Assembly: GCA_037200885.1 (NCBI GenBank)
Contig: JBBCIN010000001.1
Coordinates: 558,001 to 622,000 of the forward strand
Reading direction: 5' to 3'
Length of the DNA stretch: 64,000 bases
Origin: PMG-095 sp037200885
GTDB lineage: Bacteria; Myxococcota_A; Polyangia; Polyangiales; Polyangiaceae
This document shows positions 1-8,260 of this stretch, one piece after another. Each line of letters starts with the position of its first letter. The stretch's first letter is position 1. Position numbers and translations under genes: made by a program. The notes below the pieces were generated by a model that was not told the origin of the DNA, did no database searches, and saw only the letters and a list, made by a program, of their open reading frames with translations.

Positions 1-2
1 CG

Positions 3-491
3 GCGGGCACCGAGCGTGGCAATCACCATAAGACGGCCAAGAGCGTGCCCGCGTATGACGCCGACGCGCGCGCTTGCCTCGACCACTTGGAGACGCGTGA
101 CGACTGCAATGGCCGACTGTATAGCGCCGGCGTGTGTATCGGCGGTCACTTGGCCTACCGTTGTGCGCTCGACCCGCGCGTGCGAGCCGCTGCGTGCTTT
201 TACGCCACCGACTTGCACAAGGGCTCGCTCGGTCTGGGCGGTGATGACTCCTTGGCTCGGACGGGCGAGATTTCCGGCGAATTGCTGATGGTTTGGGGAC
301 GCCAAGACCCACACGTGCCAGACGAAGGCCGCGCCCTGATTCAGGCGCGGCTGCTCGAGACCAAACGTCGCTTTACCTGGCACGAGCTGAACGCCGCGCA
401 CGCCTTCTTGCGCGACGAAGGGCCGCGCTATGATCCCGCGCTCGCGTTGCTTTCGTACCGCATGATGATCGAGCTGTTTCAGCAGGTCTGA
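3..491 (+). CDS. Dienelactone hydrolase family protein (5' end outside window)
   Basis: The reading frame is open to the left window edge, so the N-terminus is missing; a GTG at 45 is not likely to be the true start because family-like sequence (AGTERGNHHK) precedes it. The visible part is the C-terminal two thirds of an alpha/beta hydrolase of the dienelactone hydrolase family. The nucleophile elbow G-V-C-I-G-G carries the family's characteristic cysteine instead of serine. The acid residue is probably the Asp in WGRQDPHVP and the catalytic His is in NAAHAFLRDEG near the C-terminus. Such enzymes hydrolyse lactones or related esters in the cytoplasm; the substrate cannot be read from sequence. 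The stop codon directly abuts the ATG of the next gene, so the two are probably co-transcribed. Confidence 0.85.
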   Translation, partial: AGTERGNHHKTAKSVPAYDADARACLDHLETRDDCNGRLYSAGVCIGGHLAYRCALDPRVRAAACFYATDLHKGSLGLGGDDSLARTGEISGELLMVWGRQDPHVPDEGRALIQARLLETKRRFTWHELNAAHAFLRDEGPRYDPALALLSYRMMIELFQQV

Positions 492-1235
492 ATGAGCGGG
501 ACGGTGACGCAGACCGAGCCAATGCCCGCTTGGTTCTTGGAGCGCAAACCGCTCAAGGCGCTCGGACTCTCACAGCGCAAAGCTTACCGCGCGGCGCGGC
601 CCTTTCCGCACGCGGTGTTCGATGGATTTTTGGGTGACAATTGCGCGCACGCGCTGGCGAAGCGCTTTCCCGGTCCCGAGCACGGGGCTTGGATGCGGCG
701 TGACTACCGCGAGCAATCCGCGCGCATGGGGCAACTGCAGCGCAGCGGGTTCGAGGGCGTCGATGCAGGCCTGCGCCATTTGCTGTCCGAGCTTTCGGCG
801 ATGGCATTCCTGGATTTTCTAGGGGCTTTGACCGGCATCGAGGGGCTGATCGCCGACCCGCATTTCCGGGGCGCGGGGCCATCCTTGACTTTGCCCGGTG
901 GCCACCTGGCGCTGCACGCCGACTTCAATCGTGACCGCACGCGCCACCTCGAACGCAAGTTGACGGTGATCTACTACCTGGGTCTCGATTGGCAGCCCGC
1001 TTGGGGTGGCGCGCTCGAGTTGTGGGACGAGCCGCGCACGCGCTGTGAGGCGAGCTATTTGCCGCTGCTCGATCGCCTGATCGTGATGGACCACGGCGAC
1101 AGCTACTGGCACGGTCACCCCCAACCATTGGCCTGCCCCGAAGGCCGCTTCCGTGCGTCGGTCTCCGCCTACTACTATGTCGCCGCGTCCTCGCCGGCCG
1201 AGGAAGACTCACACGGCGCGATCTGGGCGCCCTGA
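492..1235 (+). CDS. 2-oxoglutarate/Fe(II)-dependent oxygenase, prolyl-hydroxylase-like
   Basis: A 247-residue protein of the 2OG-Fe(II) oxygenase superfamily (2OG-FeII_Oxy_3/P4Hc type). The iron ligands are visible as His142-x-Asp144 (LHADFNRD) and a distal His at 207 or 209 (YWHGHPQP); Arg219 (GRFRAS) is the expected 2-oxoglutarate anchor. Between them is the family signature of a double-stranded beta-helix, including KLTVIYYLGLDW and WGGALELWDE. Members of this group hydroxylate prolyl or other side chains of proteins, or small molecules; the substrate here is unknown. The ATG follows the TGA of the hydrolase with no gap, implying translational coupling. Confidence 0.85.
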   Translation: MSGTVTQTEPMPAWFLERKPLKALGLSQRKAYRAARPFPHAVFDGFLGDNCAHALAKRFPGPEHGAWMRRDYREQSARMGQLQRSGFEGVDAGLRHLLSELSAMAFLDFLGALTGIEGLIADPHFRGAGPSLTLPGGHLALHADFNRDRTRHLERKLTVIYYLGLDWQPAWGGALELWDEPRTRCEASYLPLLDRLIVMDHGDSYWHGHPQPLACPEGRFRASVSAYYYVAASSPAEEDSHGAIWAP

Positions 1236-1300
1236 GTTCAACACCAATTCGCCTCGGTCGTGTCCCTAGATTGGGCGCGCGTTTTGCATCGTCCAGGCGC

Positions 1301-1603
1301 ATGACGATATCCATCACCGGTCTTGTGGTTCTGTTGATTGTCGCCGGCATCTGCGGCGGTATCGGTCGCGCCATCGGCGGAGGTACCGGCGGCGGGTTTT
1401 TCGTATCAATTGCCGTGGGTTTCGTAGGTGCCTTGTTGGGTACCTTCGTGGCTCATTACTTCCATCTGCCAGAGTTGTTGATGGTCACCATCGATAACCA
1501 CCCGTTCCCGATCCTGTGGTCGATCATCGGCGCCTCGTTGTTCGTGGCGTTGGTGCATCTTGTCTCAGGCGGGTCCGCAGGCCGCAGCTGGCGCTATCGC
1601 TGA
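1301..1603 (+). CDS. GlsB/YeaQ/YmgE family small membrane protein
   Basis: A 100-residue hydrophobic protein with three predicted membrane helices and the glycine-rich pattern of the transglycosylase-associated (GlsB/YeaQ/YmgE) family: GICGGIGRAIGGGTGGGFF, then a second helix (IAVGFVGALLGTFVAHYF) and a third near the end (PILWSIIGASLFVALVHLV). An upstream in-frame start at 1271 would add ten charged residues before the first helix; the ATG at 1301 gives the usual family N-terminus and is preferred. Function is unknown for the family beyond association with envelope stress. It stands alone after the oxygenase. Confidence 0.8.
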   Translation: MTISITGLVVLLIVAGICGGIGRAIGGGTGGGFFVSIAVGFVGALLGTFVAHYFHLPELLMVTIDNHPFPILWSIIGASLFVALVHLVSGGSAGRSWRYR

Positions 1604-1979
1604 ACTTAGTGCGCAGCTCGCAAACACACAGCTCGGCCGGCGAAAACGACAGAAAACGAACCGAGCTCCGCGGTACCGCTCGCCAACGAAGAGGATACTG
1701 TGCGAACGCGGTGCGAACGCAGCATCTTTTCTTCGTCGCAGGGCGGCATCGCGAAGCGCTTGCGTGGCGCTGTCGCGAAGCGCGCATCGGACCGGCGTGC
1801 CAGTTGTCGTGGCGCCCGTCCCAATAGCTCACCTTCACGTCGAGCGGCTCGACGTCGTCCAGAGTCTTGAAGTTCGCGTCGATGGTGACTTGGTACCGAA
1901 CCGCGCCGCAGTGGCAGCCGCCGGTGTGAAGTTTGGATCCACTCGCCGGGGCAGTTTCGTCGGATTTCTGATGACTCAT
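1524..1979 (-). pseudogene. GFA-family gene with internal deletion
   Basis: The first 65 codons (1979 down to about 1785) join two pieces that are normally far apart in GFA (glutathione-dependent formaldehyde-activating-like) zinc proteins. Residues 18-34 are the N-terminal zinc motif LHTGGCHCGAVRYQVTID. They run straight into NFKTLDDVEPLDVKVSYWDG and HDNWHAGP, which resemble the family's C-terminal end. The middle of about 60-80 residues, with the remaining zinc cysteines, is absent. After GPM the frame reads through Arg/Ser/Cys-rich sequence without homology and overlaps the 3' end of the preceding gene. A good Shine-Dalgarno (AAAGGA, 8 nt before the ATG) remains. It is read as a decayed gene, not a functional small protein. 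Confidence 0.65.
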
Positions 1980-2054
1980 GGGCGGGTTCCTTTCGCTGAT
2001 TGCTAGCGAGGAAAGCAGGCTGCCAGGGCTAAATGACAGCCTTATGTCAGTTAT

Positions 2055-2060
2055 TGTCGA
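2055..2060 (+). promoter_or_regulatory. TGTCGA element upstream of ECF42-type sigma gene
   Basis: The hexamer TGTCGA lies 50 nt before the sigma-factor ATG at 2111. The same hexamer lies upstream of both DGPF genes and of the decayed locus at 59.1 kb. TGTCGA is the -35 element I recall for ECF42 target promoters, so this may be an autoregulated promoter. No convincing -10 element at fixed spacing could be aligned by eye. Confidence 0.35.
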
Positions 2061-2110
2061 GCTCGAGCGACGGGAGCGGCTTGCGCCGCTGGTGCATCTC
2101 GTTTTAGTCG

Positions 2111-3391
2111 ATGGCGGTGACGGTTTCTGACGCTCAACGCGCGGTTCACGCGGTGTTCCGGATCGAATCCGCGCGACTCATCGCCGGGCTCACGCGGCTC
2201 GTGAAGGACGTTGGCCGGGCCGAGGAGTTGGCGCAAGACGCGCTCGTGGTCGCGCTCGAGCGCTGGCCCGAGTCGGGGGTTCCGGACAATCCCGGAGCGT
2301 GGCTGATGGCGACGGCCAAGCGTCGCGCGATCGACGAGCTTCGGCGCGGCAAGCGTTGGCAACGTAAGCAAGAAGCAATCAGCCACGAGATCGAAACGCG
2401 CGCTGAGTTCAGCGCGCCGGATTTGGACGCCGCGATCGACGACGACGTGGGCGACGATCTGTTGCGGCTCGTGTTCACCTCGTGCCACCCGATCTTGTCC
2501 ACCGAGGCGCGGGTTGCGCTCACGCTGCGCTTGCTCGGTGGGCTCACGACTGAGGAAATTGCGCGCGCGTTCCTGGTTCCCGAGCCAACCATTGCGCAGC
2601 GTATCGTGCGCGCCAAGCGCCAGCTGGCAGATTCGAAAGTGCCTTTCGAAGTGCCACGCGGGCCGGAGCTCGCGGAGCGCTTGGCTTCTGTTCTGGAGGT
2701 CGTGTACCTGATCTTCAACGAGGGCTACTCGGCCACGGCGGGGGAGGATTGGATGCGTCCGGGGCTGTGCGACGACGCGCTCCGCCTCGGCCGGATCTTG
2801 GCCGAGCTCGCGCCAACGGAGCCGGAGGTTCACGGTCTGGTGGCGATCATGGAAATCCAAGCTTCGCGCGCCAAGGCACGCACGGGGCCCAAGGGCGAGC
2901 CGATTCTACTCTTGGACCAGAACCGTGCGCGTTGGGATCACTTGCTCATTGCTCGTGGGCTCGCGGCTTTGGCGCGTGCCGAAGCGCTCGGCGGTGCGAG
3001 CGGCCCATACGCCTTGCAAGCGGCGATTGCGGCTTGTCATGCGCGTGCCGGCCAGGCGGAGGCGACGGACTGGACGCGCATCGCGACGCTGTACGCAGAC
3101 CTCTACGAAAGGACGCCGTCGCCGATCGTGGAGCTGAACCGCGCCGTGGCCGTGTCGATGGCGGAAGGGCCCGTTACGGGTCTGGCGATCATCGATCAGC
3201 TGCTGACCGAGCCCTCGCTGCGCACCTATCACTTGCTGCCGAGCGTGCGCGGGGATCTGCTCCACCGGCTTGGCCGTTTGGACGAAGCGCGTTCGGAGTT
3301 CGAGCGCGCCGCGTCGCTGACACGCAACGCGCGTGAACGCGCGTTGCTCTTGGAACGAGCGCAAGGCTGCGCATCGCCCGAGAAAAAATGA
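2111..3391 (+). CDS. ECF42-type RNA polymerase sigma factor with C-terminal TPR-like extension
   Basis: A 426-residue group IV sigma factor. Sigma region 2 spans about residues 14-85 (RLVKDVGRAEELAQDALVVA, then NPGAWLMATAKRRAIDELR) and region 4 about 125-180 (LRLLGGLTTEEIARAFLVPE, then TIAQRIVRAKRQL). The roughly 240-residue C-terminal extension is the DUF6596/TPR-like region typical of the ECF42 group (NEGYSATAGEDWMRPGLCDD; TPSPIVELNRAVAVSMAEGP). ECF42 factors have no classical anti-sigma factor and are genetically linked to DGPF/YCII proteins, as here with the gene at 3496. The product directs RNA polymerase to a small regulon that usually includes its DGPF partner. A second full copy of the pair lies at 16078-17648 and a remnant of a third at 59.2 kb. 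Confidence 0.93.
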   Translation: MAVTVSDAQRAVHAVFRIESARLIAGLTRLVKDVGRAEELAQDALVVALERWPESGVPDNPGAWLMATAKRRAIDELRRGKRWQRKQEAISHEIETRAEFSAPDLDAAIDDDVGDDLLRLVFTSCHPILSTEARVALTLRLLGGLTTEEIARAFLVPEPTIAQRIVRAKRQLADSKVPFEVPRGPELAERLASVLEVVYLIFNEGYSATAGEDWMRPGLCDDALRLGRILAELAPTEPEVHGLVAIMEIQASRAKARTGPKGEPILLLDQNRARWDHLLIARGLAALARAEALGGASGPYALQAAIAACHARAGQAEATDWTRIATLYADLYERTPSPIVELNRAVAVSMAEGPVTGLAIIDQLLTEPSLRTYHLLPSVRGDLLHRLGRLDEARSEFERAASLTRNARERALLLERAQGCASPEKK

Positions 3392-3401
3392 TCGTTGGCC
3401 G

Positions 3402-3407
3402 TGTCGA
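3402..3407 (+). promoter_or_regulatory. TGTCGA element upstream of DGPF gene
   Basis: TGTCGATCG lies 11 nt after the sigma stop codon and 89 nt before the DGPF start, followed 20 nt later by CGTG within TTTGACGT. The decayed locus at 59130 has the same TGTCGATCG with TTTGACGT at identical spacing, which suggests a conserved promoter recognised by the ECF42 factor. Confidence 0.45.
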
Positions 3408-3437
3408 TCGACGGCGGCCCCGTTTGACGTGTGGGTA

Positions 3438-3461
3438 GAGCCAGGAGAAATCTCCTGGCTC
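3438..3461. promoter_or_regulatory. Perfect 11-bp inverted repeat in leader of DGPF gene
   Basis: Arms GAGCCAGGAGA and TCTCCTGGCTC are perfectly complementary and separated only by AA. The repeat sits between the sigma gene stop (3391) and the DGPF ribosome-binding site (AAAGGAG, 3480-3486). It could be an attenuating or stabilising RNA hairpin, or an operator. There is no T-run after it, so it is not a canonical terminator. The second ECF42 locus also has a hairpin at the equivalent leader position (17674-17687). Confidence 0.6.
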
Positions 3462-3495
3462 GGACGCCCGTCAAACATCAAAGGAGTCACTAAAT

Positions 3496-3846
3496 ATGCG
3501 ATTTTTATGCCTTTACGGGCCCGGCACGGCCGAATCTCACGCGCCCCCGACGCCCCAAGAGCAAGAGACCATGGGCAACTTGATCGGGGACATGGCCAAG
3601 GCGGGTGTGCTGCTCGCGGTGGAGGGCTGCTTGCCGAGTTCCTACTGCGTGCGCGTCGACATCGACTCCGGGAAATTTACCGTCACCGATGGACCATTCC
3701 CGGAGACGAAGGAGCTGATCGCGGGCTTCTGCTTGATGCAAGTGAAGTCGAAGGAAGAAGCGGTCGAGTGGGGCAAGCGCTTCTTGCGCGTGGTCGGTGA
3801 AGGGCAGAGCGAGATCCGGCAGCTGCACGAGATGCCGGCGGGTTGA
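3496..3846 (+). CDS. YCII/DGPF domain protein, partner of ECF42 sigma factor
   Basis: A 116-residue ferredoxin-like-fold protein of the YCII-related superfamily carrying the signature TDGPFPETKE at about residues 62-71. The N-terminal strand MRFLCLYGPG and the C-terminal QVKSKEEAVEWGKRF helix are typical. DGPF proteins are the conserved genomic partners of ECF42 sigma factors; their biochemical role is not established. The start is fixed by an excellent Shine-Dalgarno, AAAGGAG, 9 nt before the ATG. It is separated from the sigma gene by a 104-nt leader with its own TGTCGA element and hairpin, so it may be transcribed independently as a target of the sigma factor. Confidence 0.9.
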   Translation: MRFLCLYGPGTAESHAPPTPQEQETMGNLIGDMAKAGVLLAVEGCLPSSYCVRVDIDSGKFTVTDGPFPETKELIAGFCLMQVKSKEEAVEWGKRFLRVVGEGQSEIRQLHEMPAG

Positions 3847-3855
3847 GCGCGCGGC

Positions 3856-5529
3856 TCAACCCGGGGGATTCATCTCGGACTGCAGCACGAATTCTGGATA
3901 GCCCGGGACGCCCATCTCTGGCACGTCGAGCCCGCCGATCTCGGTCTCGGCCGAGACTCGATTGCCGCCGATCAGCTTGCCGATCAGCCAAAAGAGGCAG
4001 CCACCGATGATCACGTTCCAGGCGATGCAAGTTCCGGCTTCAATGCATTGAGCAACGAGCTGAGAAGGGTCACCGTAGAACAAGCCCGTCACGCCGCGGC
4101 CGGCTTGTCCCATGTATTGGCTTGCACCCACTCCGTTCCAGCCTGCGCCGTAGCTGCCGTCGGAGAACAAGCCGACCGCAATCAAACCCCACACCCCGTT
4201 CGCGCCGTGCACACTGATGGCGCCGACTGGATCGTCGATGCCCATGCGCTCGACGAAGAACACGCTCCACACCACCAATACGCCTGCGACGATGCCGATG
4301 ATGAAGGCGCCGAGCGGCGTCACGAACGCACACGGTGAAGTGATCGCGACCAGGCCGGCGAGCATGCTGTTACACATCATGGACGGATCGGGCTTACCGT
4401 ATACGTTCCACATGTAAACCACGCCGCTCAAGCTGGCGGCCATGCCGGCGATCATGGTGTTGGCCGCCACGATGCCAATGCGACCGTCCGTGCCAGCGAG
4501 TGAGCTGCCCGCGTTGAAGCCGAACCAACCAAACGCCAAAATGAAGGTGCCGAGCTGCACCATCGGAATGTGATGGGGTAAGATCGCTTGCGGCTGTCCA
4601 TTGACGTATTTACCGATGCGCGGGCCGAGCATCCAAGCGGTGATCACGGCCAGCGCGCCACCTTGCAGGTGGACCACCCCCGAGCCGGCATAGTCGACCG
4701 CGCCGTGGCCGAAGCCGAGGCGATAGCCAATCTGCGCGAGCCAACCACCGCCCCAGACCCAGTTGCCGAACATGGGGTAGATGAAACCACCCACGAAGAT
4801 GCTAAAAATGAAGAAGCTCTTGAAGCGCCAGCGTTCCGCGCAGGCACCGGTAACGATGGTCGCGGTGGTGTCCATGAACGCCATCATGAACAGGAACATC
4901 ACGATCGCGCCCGAGTCGTAGCCCGCGCCGGTCAGGAAAAAGCCGGTGGTGCCAAACACGCCCCAACCGTGGTCGCCGCCCACGGCGGAGCCGACCGTGA
5001 ACATATGCGAGAGCGTGGGGAGCCCGCCCAAGCTCAGCGGTCCGCCGATGGCCGTGCCGTTCATCCCGCTGCACATCAACGCAAAACCGGACACGAAGAA
5101 GCCGAACATGCCCAGGGCATAGACCAAGAAATTCATCGACATGGTGTGCGCGGCGTTCTTCGCGCGACACAATCCCGTCTCGACCAGCGCGAAGCCAGCC
5201 TGCATGAAGATGACGAGGAACCCTGCAATCAAGACCCAGACGAAGTTGATCGAGAAGTAATTGTGCGAGGATGACTGGGCGACGGCATCGATGCCGGAAG
5301 CGACTTGCTCCGGTGTCATTTTCTTCGGGTCGAGCTTGCTGTAGCCGGGGACCGATGCGGGCGTGGGTGTCGATTGAAACGCGCCGGTCTTGTCGGGCTC
5401 CGCGTCGGCAGCGTGAGCGATGGGGGCCCAAGCGAGCAGCCCCGCCAGGCAGCACGCGCTGAGCGCCAGCCAACGACGCCAGTTCTGAAGCATGTACGAA
5501 CCCCGCTCGACCTTCATCTGCTCGCGCAT
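3856..5529 (-). CDS. amt: Ammonium transporter 1 (Amt family)
   Basis: A 557-residue Amt/MEP/Rh-family channel for ammonium uptake across the inner membrane. A signal peptide (about residues 18-40, ending in IAHA-ADAE) precedes a periplasmic stretch, and about eleven hydrophobic helices follow from residue 95. Family motifs include FALVETGLCRAKNAAHTM early on, GSGVVHLQGGALAV with the first pore His, and GAISVHGANGVWG with the second. The start at 5529 follows a strong AAGGAGG 4 nt upstream; the signal peptide would also work from a later Met. No glnK/PII gene is adjacent, unlike many amt loci. It is only distantly similar to the second Amt at 12111-13718 and probably represents another subfamily. 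Confidence 0.92.
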   Translation of the reverse strand: MREQMKVERGSYMLQNWRRWLALSACCLAGLLAWAPIAHAADAEPDKTGAFQSTPTPASVPGYSKLDPKKMTPEQVASGIDAVAQSSSHNYFSINFVWVLIAGFLVIFMQAGFALVETGLCRAKNAAHTMSMNFLVYALGMFGFFVSGFALMCSGMNGTAIGGPLSLGGLPTLSHMFTVGSAVGGDHGWGVFGTTGFFLTGAGYDSGAIVMFLFMMAFMDTTATIVTGACAERWRFKSFFIFSIFVGGFIYPMFGNWVWGGGWLAQIGYRLGFGHGAVDYAGSGVVHLQGGALAVITAWMLGPRIGKYVNGQPQAILPHHIPMVQLGTFILAFGWFGFNAGSSLAGTDGRIGIVAANTMIAGMAASLSGVVYMWNVYGKPDPSMMCNSMLAGLVAITSPCAFVTPLGAFIIGIVAGVLVVWSVFFVERMGIDDPVGAISVHGANGVWGLIAVGLFSDGSYGAGWNGVGASQYMGQAGRGVTGLFYGDPSQLVAQCIEAGTCIAWNVIIGGCLFWLIGKLIGGNRVSAETEIGGLDVPEMGVPGYPEFVLQSEMNPPG

Positions 5530-5956
5530 CCGACCTCCTTGATGGTCGAATAGTGGGGGGGCCGTAGGTTTCGGCCATGTTTCACAAAGGCTTCTCTAAC
5601 TCATGATTATCCTTGGCTGATTGCGCGGCGCGGCCTGTCAGGTGCGGCTGAGGACCAGAGCGGCGGTCATCGGATGGCTATTGCGCGCAGCTCAGCCCCG
5701 CGCGTGTGCCTGTCTGATGACGACCGGTCCGAGCCTGAACAACTTCATTCACGGGGACAGTGAATCAGGTCATGCAGCATGCCGTCGCAGCGACGGTCTG
5801 TTCTGTGCTTCGACTGTGGAGCGATATCGCCCACGTCCGACACGACGCTTCTCGAGCAAATCGACTTGAAGGATCTTGCTTCAAAGATCGTCATACAGAT
5901 TATGTAAGAGTGGGCTCGTGTTAGGTTGCGATTGCACTCATCGAAAAGGGGCCTGA
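5530..5956. other. Intergenic region between amt 1 and the propeller lipoprotein gene
   Basis: No convincing gene is present in these 427 bases: short open frames on either strand are Arg-rich and lack ribosome-binding sites. A small hairpin, GATCTT-gcttca-AAGATC, lies at 5872-5889, within the probable promoter/leader of the gene at 5957. Confidence 0.5.
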
Positions 5957-7438
5957 ATGGCAATTGAGAGACAGAGCGTGCGCCACTGCCGCCACGCGCT
6001 TGGTGCGATGATGTTTGGGCTCGGTGCGCTGGTGCTGCTCGACAATTGTGGTTCGTCGTCCGACGAGCAAGAGGCGTCAGCAGGGGCGCCCGCTGGCGGC
6101 GCGCCATCCGAAGCGGGATCGAACGGATCTGCAACGACCGGCGATGCTGGGGCTGACGGCGGGGACTCCGCGCTTGGGTCGAGTGCCGGGGAGGGTGGCG
6201 TAGCGACTGCCGGCGGCACCGCGGGGGCCGCGGGTGACATGAGTGACACGAGTGAAACGGGCGGAACGACGAGCGTCGGGTATCACTCAGTGACTAGTTC
6301 CGCACTCTGGAGCGTCTTCGATACCGCGAGTTTGCCGGCTAGCGCCGAAAAGTTTTCCGGTAGCACTTTCGACGGACGCTACGCCTACTTCCTACCCGAG
6401 AGCTTTGGCAAGCATCAGCTAGTCAGGCTCGATACGCTGGCAGATTTTACGGCTCCCAGCTCATGGGCCACCTTCGACACGACGTCCTTGGCGCCGGTGG
6501 CGAGCGGCTTCGGCGGAGCTGCGTTCGACGGGCGTTACGTCTACGCGGCGCCCGCGGGCCCGCTCGGCAACAGTCAGGTGTTGCGTTACGATACGAAGCA
6601 GGATTTTGCGTCTGGAGCATCCTGGTCGACGTTTGACGCGACCACGGTGACCGGACAAAGTGCTTCGGATAGCACGGCCTACGAAGGGATCGGGTTCGAC
6701 GGGCGATTCCTGTATTTCCTACCCGGGTTCGATGGAAACTTCGTGCTGCGCTACGACACGCACGCGGACTTCGGAGCCAAGGAGTCTTGGTCCAAGTTCG
6801 ATGTGACCTTGGCAGCATCTGGGCGGACCGGCTTTCAGGGCGCTGTTTTCGACGGGAACTACCTGTACTTGCTCCCGAACTCGGCGACGTACGAGAGCCG
6901 ACCGATCCTTCGTTACGATTCGCGGCTGGCTTTCGCGGACGTCGCCTCTTGGTCGTCGTTCGAGACTGCGTTGGTGAGCTCGCAAGCGTACGGGTTCGTG
7001 GGTGGCGGCTTCGATGGCCGCTACCTGTACACTTCACCGGGAGAAGATGCCGTCGGCTACTACGGCATCGTCATGCGCTACGACACCAGCGCGACGTTCA
7101 CGGATAACAAGTCCTGGTCGCCATTCAAGGTGTCTTCTGTTTTCCCGACCGCGACGAGCGCGGCAGGGGCTGCATTCGACGGGCGCTATCTCTACCTACC
7201 CCCGAAGGAAAGTACGCTCGTGCGCTACGACACACTTGCGGAGTTCGGAACCGGGAGCTCGTGGTCGGCCTTCGACTTGTCGACCGTGAACGCCAAAGCG
7301 CGCAGTTTTTCGGGGGCCCTGTTCGACGGAAGACATGTCTACGTGATCCCGGAGATCAACGGCCTCGTGCTGCGTTTCGACGCCAAATCGCCGTCCGCAC
7401 TCCCGATGCTGCCAGCATTCAGCGGCTCGTTCTTTTGA
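5957..7438 (+). CDS. Exported protein with Gly/Ala/Ser linker and seven-repeat beta-propeller
   Basis: A 493-residue envelope protein of unknown function. The N-terminus has a signal-like hydrophobic run (ALGAMMFGLGALVLLDNC) ending in a Cys that may be lipidated, although the lipobox is not canonical. Residues about 36-110 form a low-complexity Gly/Ala/Ser/Asp linker common in myxobacterial lipoproteins. The remainder consists of seven repeats of about 50 residues, each with the core FDGRY-x-Y-x-x-P followed by a (V/L)LRYDT-x-x-x-F segment and SWSxFD. The seven cores are FDGRYAYFLP, FDGRYVYAAP, FDGRFLYFLP, FDGNYLYLLP, FDGRYLYTSP, FDGRYLYLPP and FDGRHVYVIP. Seven such beta-rich repeats suggest a closed seven-bladed propeller. 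No catalytic residues are evident; a binding or surface role is inferred. Confidence 0.8.
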   Translation: MAIERQSVRHCRHALGAMMFGLGALVLLDNCGSSSDEQEASAGAPAGGAPSEAGSNGSATTGDAGADGGDSALGSSAGEGGVATAGGTAGAAGDMSDTSETGGTTSVGYHSVTSSALWSVFDTASLPASAEKFSGSTFDGRYAYFLPESFGKHQLVRLDTLADFTAPSSWATFDTTSLAPVASGFGGAAFDGRYVYAAPAGPLGNSQVLRYDTKQDFASGASWSTFDATTVTGQSASDSTAYEGIGFDGRFLYFLPGFDGNFVLRYDTHADFGAKESWSKFDVTLAASGRTGFQGAVFDGNYLYLLPNSATYESRPILRYDSRLAFADVASWSSFETALVSSQAYGFVGGGFDGRYLYTSPGEDAVGYYGIVMRYDTSATFTDNKSWSPFKVSSVFPTATSAAGAAFDGRYLYLPPKESTLVRYDTLAEFGTGSSWSAFDLSTVNAKARSFSGALFDGRHVYVIPEINGLVLRFDAKSPSALPMLPAFSGSFF

Positions 7439-7601
7439 CGGTTCGCTGGTCTGGCCGGCAATCTCACATGCTCATAACGAACATGGTTTTCATGTGCCGC
7501 CGAAGGTAGATTCGAGTCTGCGAGAAGTATCATCCGGGGCCGACCTGGCAATGGCATCGAGTTCAGGCACGCGGCGTATGGATTGAACGGAGTTTGGAAC
7601 C

Positions 7602-8205
7602 ATGACCAAAATCTCGGTTTCGGCCCCGGCCCTCCTTGGTTTGACAGTGGCCCGCCGGTGACCGAGGCGGCGCGGGCGATGGAGGCAGCGCGGGCGATGG
7701 AGGCAGCTCCACTCAAGGCGGCTGGGACATCTTCGACGACTTCTGCGACACGACGAAGCCGTGCGGGATGTGGTCGTACGGCGACAGCACCGGTCTCGCG
7801 GCGGAACCACTCGTTGCGCACCCGCGTGGTGGAAAGCAGGGTACGGCGGCCTACTGGGATGACCCAAACAACAGTACGTCCGGCGCTCCGGATTTGGGAA
7901 AGAACTACGCGGATGGCGCCGCGTTCAATGGCACGATTCCCGGAAAATGTTGGGCACACCCAGGGCCCCACGGCGAGTACTCGACGTTTCGTTTTACCGC
8001 GCCCAGCTCGGGCACGTACCGGATCGATGTCCAGTTCTTCGCCGGTGATGGAGGTGAGACCGACGGCGCTGTCTTGCGCGGAACCGAGGTGCTCTTCGAG
8101 CACACGACGAGCAGCAACCCGACTTATTCGGACAGCCTCGAGCTGGACGCGGGAGAAACGATTGACGCTGCCGTTGGCATCACGGGCTCCGAGACATTTT
8201 ACTAA
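7602..8205 (+). pseudogene. Frameshifted secreted Gly-rich/beta-sandwich protein
   Basis: An ATG at 7602 opens a signal-peptide-like start (MTKISVSAPALLGLTVA) that stops at a TGA about 20 codons later. In another frame, open from 7645, the sequence continues as a Gly/Asp/Ser linker (GGAGDGGSAGDGGSS). The body of about 165 residues follows: WDIFDDFCDTTKPCG, then a beta-rich domain with FRFTAPSSGTYRIDVQFFAG and SLELDAGETIDAAVGI, ending at 8205. Signal, linker and domain fit one exported protein split by a frameshift near 7640-7660. The C-terminal domain resembles carbohydrate-binding or PEP-CTERM-type beta-sandwich modules, but I do not recognise it precisely. A sequencing error is possible. 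Confidence 0.5.
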
Positions 8206-8260
8206 GGAACGACACCGTTGAACTTCTCGATCACGCAGAAGTAGCGACCCTTGCCCGTCC

